From a virus, in IMG/VR virus record IMGVR_UViG_3300037585_002800, positions 1 to 20,908 of that record: a DNA stretch of 20,908 nt. The stretch is one strand, 5' to 3'. Within the stretch, counting starts at the first letter, position 1. The number at the start of each line of letters is the position of its first letter. Below are positions 20,658-20,908 of the stretch, in pieces. The notes below the pieces were generated by a model. The model did not search any database. It had not been told where the DNA came from and worked only from the letters and a program-made list of their open reading frames with translations. Both the position numbers and the translations under genes were made by a program.

Positions 20658-20908
20658 CTATGCAGTTGATATGCTATCAGCATCAGTGCTGTGATGCGGA
20701 TGTCCCTTCACTACCGAAGCAGCCATAGGCGTTCCATTTGAGTGAGTGCCTGTAAAATCAGCCACTACCCGAATGTATCGCTCCCCACCGACATAACCAA
20801 TGGTTGTTATCTGCGGAGTTTCAGTATTTGCATCAAGAGTGAGGAAAATACCACTGCTATCAACTGTTCCATCAGTTACAGATGTGGCGGCAGTTACGGC
20901 GCTAAAAG
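20658..20908 (-). CDS. Capsid-adjacent head protein, C-terminal part (runs off the right edge)
   Basis: An open frame entering from the right edge and ending with TAG at 20658-20660; 82 residues are visible and no start is in the window. The sequence includes GTVDSSGIFLTLDANTETPQ, TTIGYVGGERYIRVVADFTG and MAASVVKGHPHHSTDADSI. The G-Y-x-G-x-x-R-Y-(I/V)-R-V block followed by (A/S)-V-V-(K/R)-G-H is common in a phage protein that usually follows the major capsid gene and precedes connector genes. I infer a head accessory or decoration protein; its exact function is not established to my knowledge. A strong hairpin follows the stop. Confidence 0.75.
   Translation of the reverse strand, partial: FSAVTAATSVTDGTVDSSGIFLTLDANTETPQITTIGYVGGERYIRVVADFTGTHSNGTPMAASVVKGHPHHSTDADSISTA

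Overview
The window is a piece of a double-stranded DNA tailed-phage (or prophage) genome. Every supportable gene lies on the minus strand, so transcription runs from high to low coordinates. The genes are packed end to end with ATGA, GTGA, TAATG or TAGTG junctions, and several begin with GTG. The tail-tube and chaperone genes resemble those of gene transfer agents and siphoviruses of alphaproteobacteria. The fibre and secreted genes look like those I associate with uncultured marine phages. A marine siphovirus of a Gram-negative, probably alphaproteobacterial, host is therefore the best guess; this is inference from protein resemblance, not from a database search.

Region 1 (20908 to about 20326) is the end of the head module: the C-terminal part of a capsid-adjacent protein, a strong hairpin, and a small protein with a lysine/alanine-rich tail. 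Region 2 (20302 to 10119) is a long host-recognition cassette. It holds a small membrane protein, a BppU-like Ig-fold protein, a protein of 13 short repeats, a conserved tail-fibre-associated protein, two repeat-rich fibres, and three tandem paralogous proteins. Each paralog carries one or two seven-bladed beta-propellers between conserved ends. A small hypothetical protein closes the region.

Region 3 (10092 to 4665) is a set of envelope-directed genes. It contains a secreted Asn/Thr-rich protein with a Cys-containing C-terminal domain, and a secreted protein with a nidogen (NIDO)-like domain, Cys repeats, and Asp/Glu- and Gln-rich tracts. A membrane-anchored coiled-coil protein, a class 3 lipase with a complete candidate catalytic triad, and a small lipoprotein follow. 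The coiled-coil protein and the lipoprotein could be an inner/outer spanin pair around the lipase; this is unproven.

A 78-bp AT-rich gap precedes region 4 (4586 to 1), a conventional siphovirus connector and tail module: gp6-like connector, head-tail joining protein, HK97 gp10-like protein, tail terminator, major tail protein, a small unknown protein, two tail assembly chaperones and the start of the tape measure protein.

The most unusual point is the order. About 15.6 kb of adhesion, fibre, secreted and lipase genes sits between the capsid-side genes and the head-tail connector genes, where these are normally adjacent, and not downstream of the tape measure. The propeller paralogs look like a mix-and-match receptor-binding family. 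No integrase, reverse transcriptase, tRNA, CRISPR array or insertion sequence was seen. There is no stretch over 300 bases without a gene.
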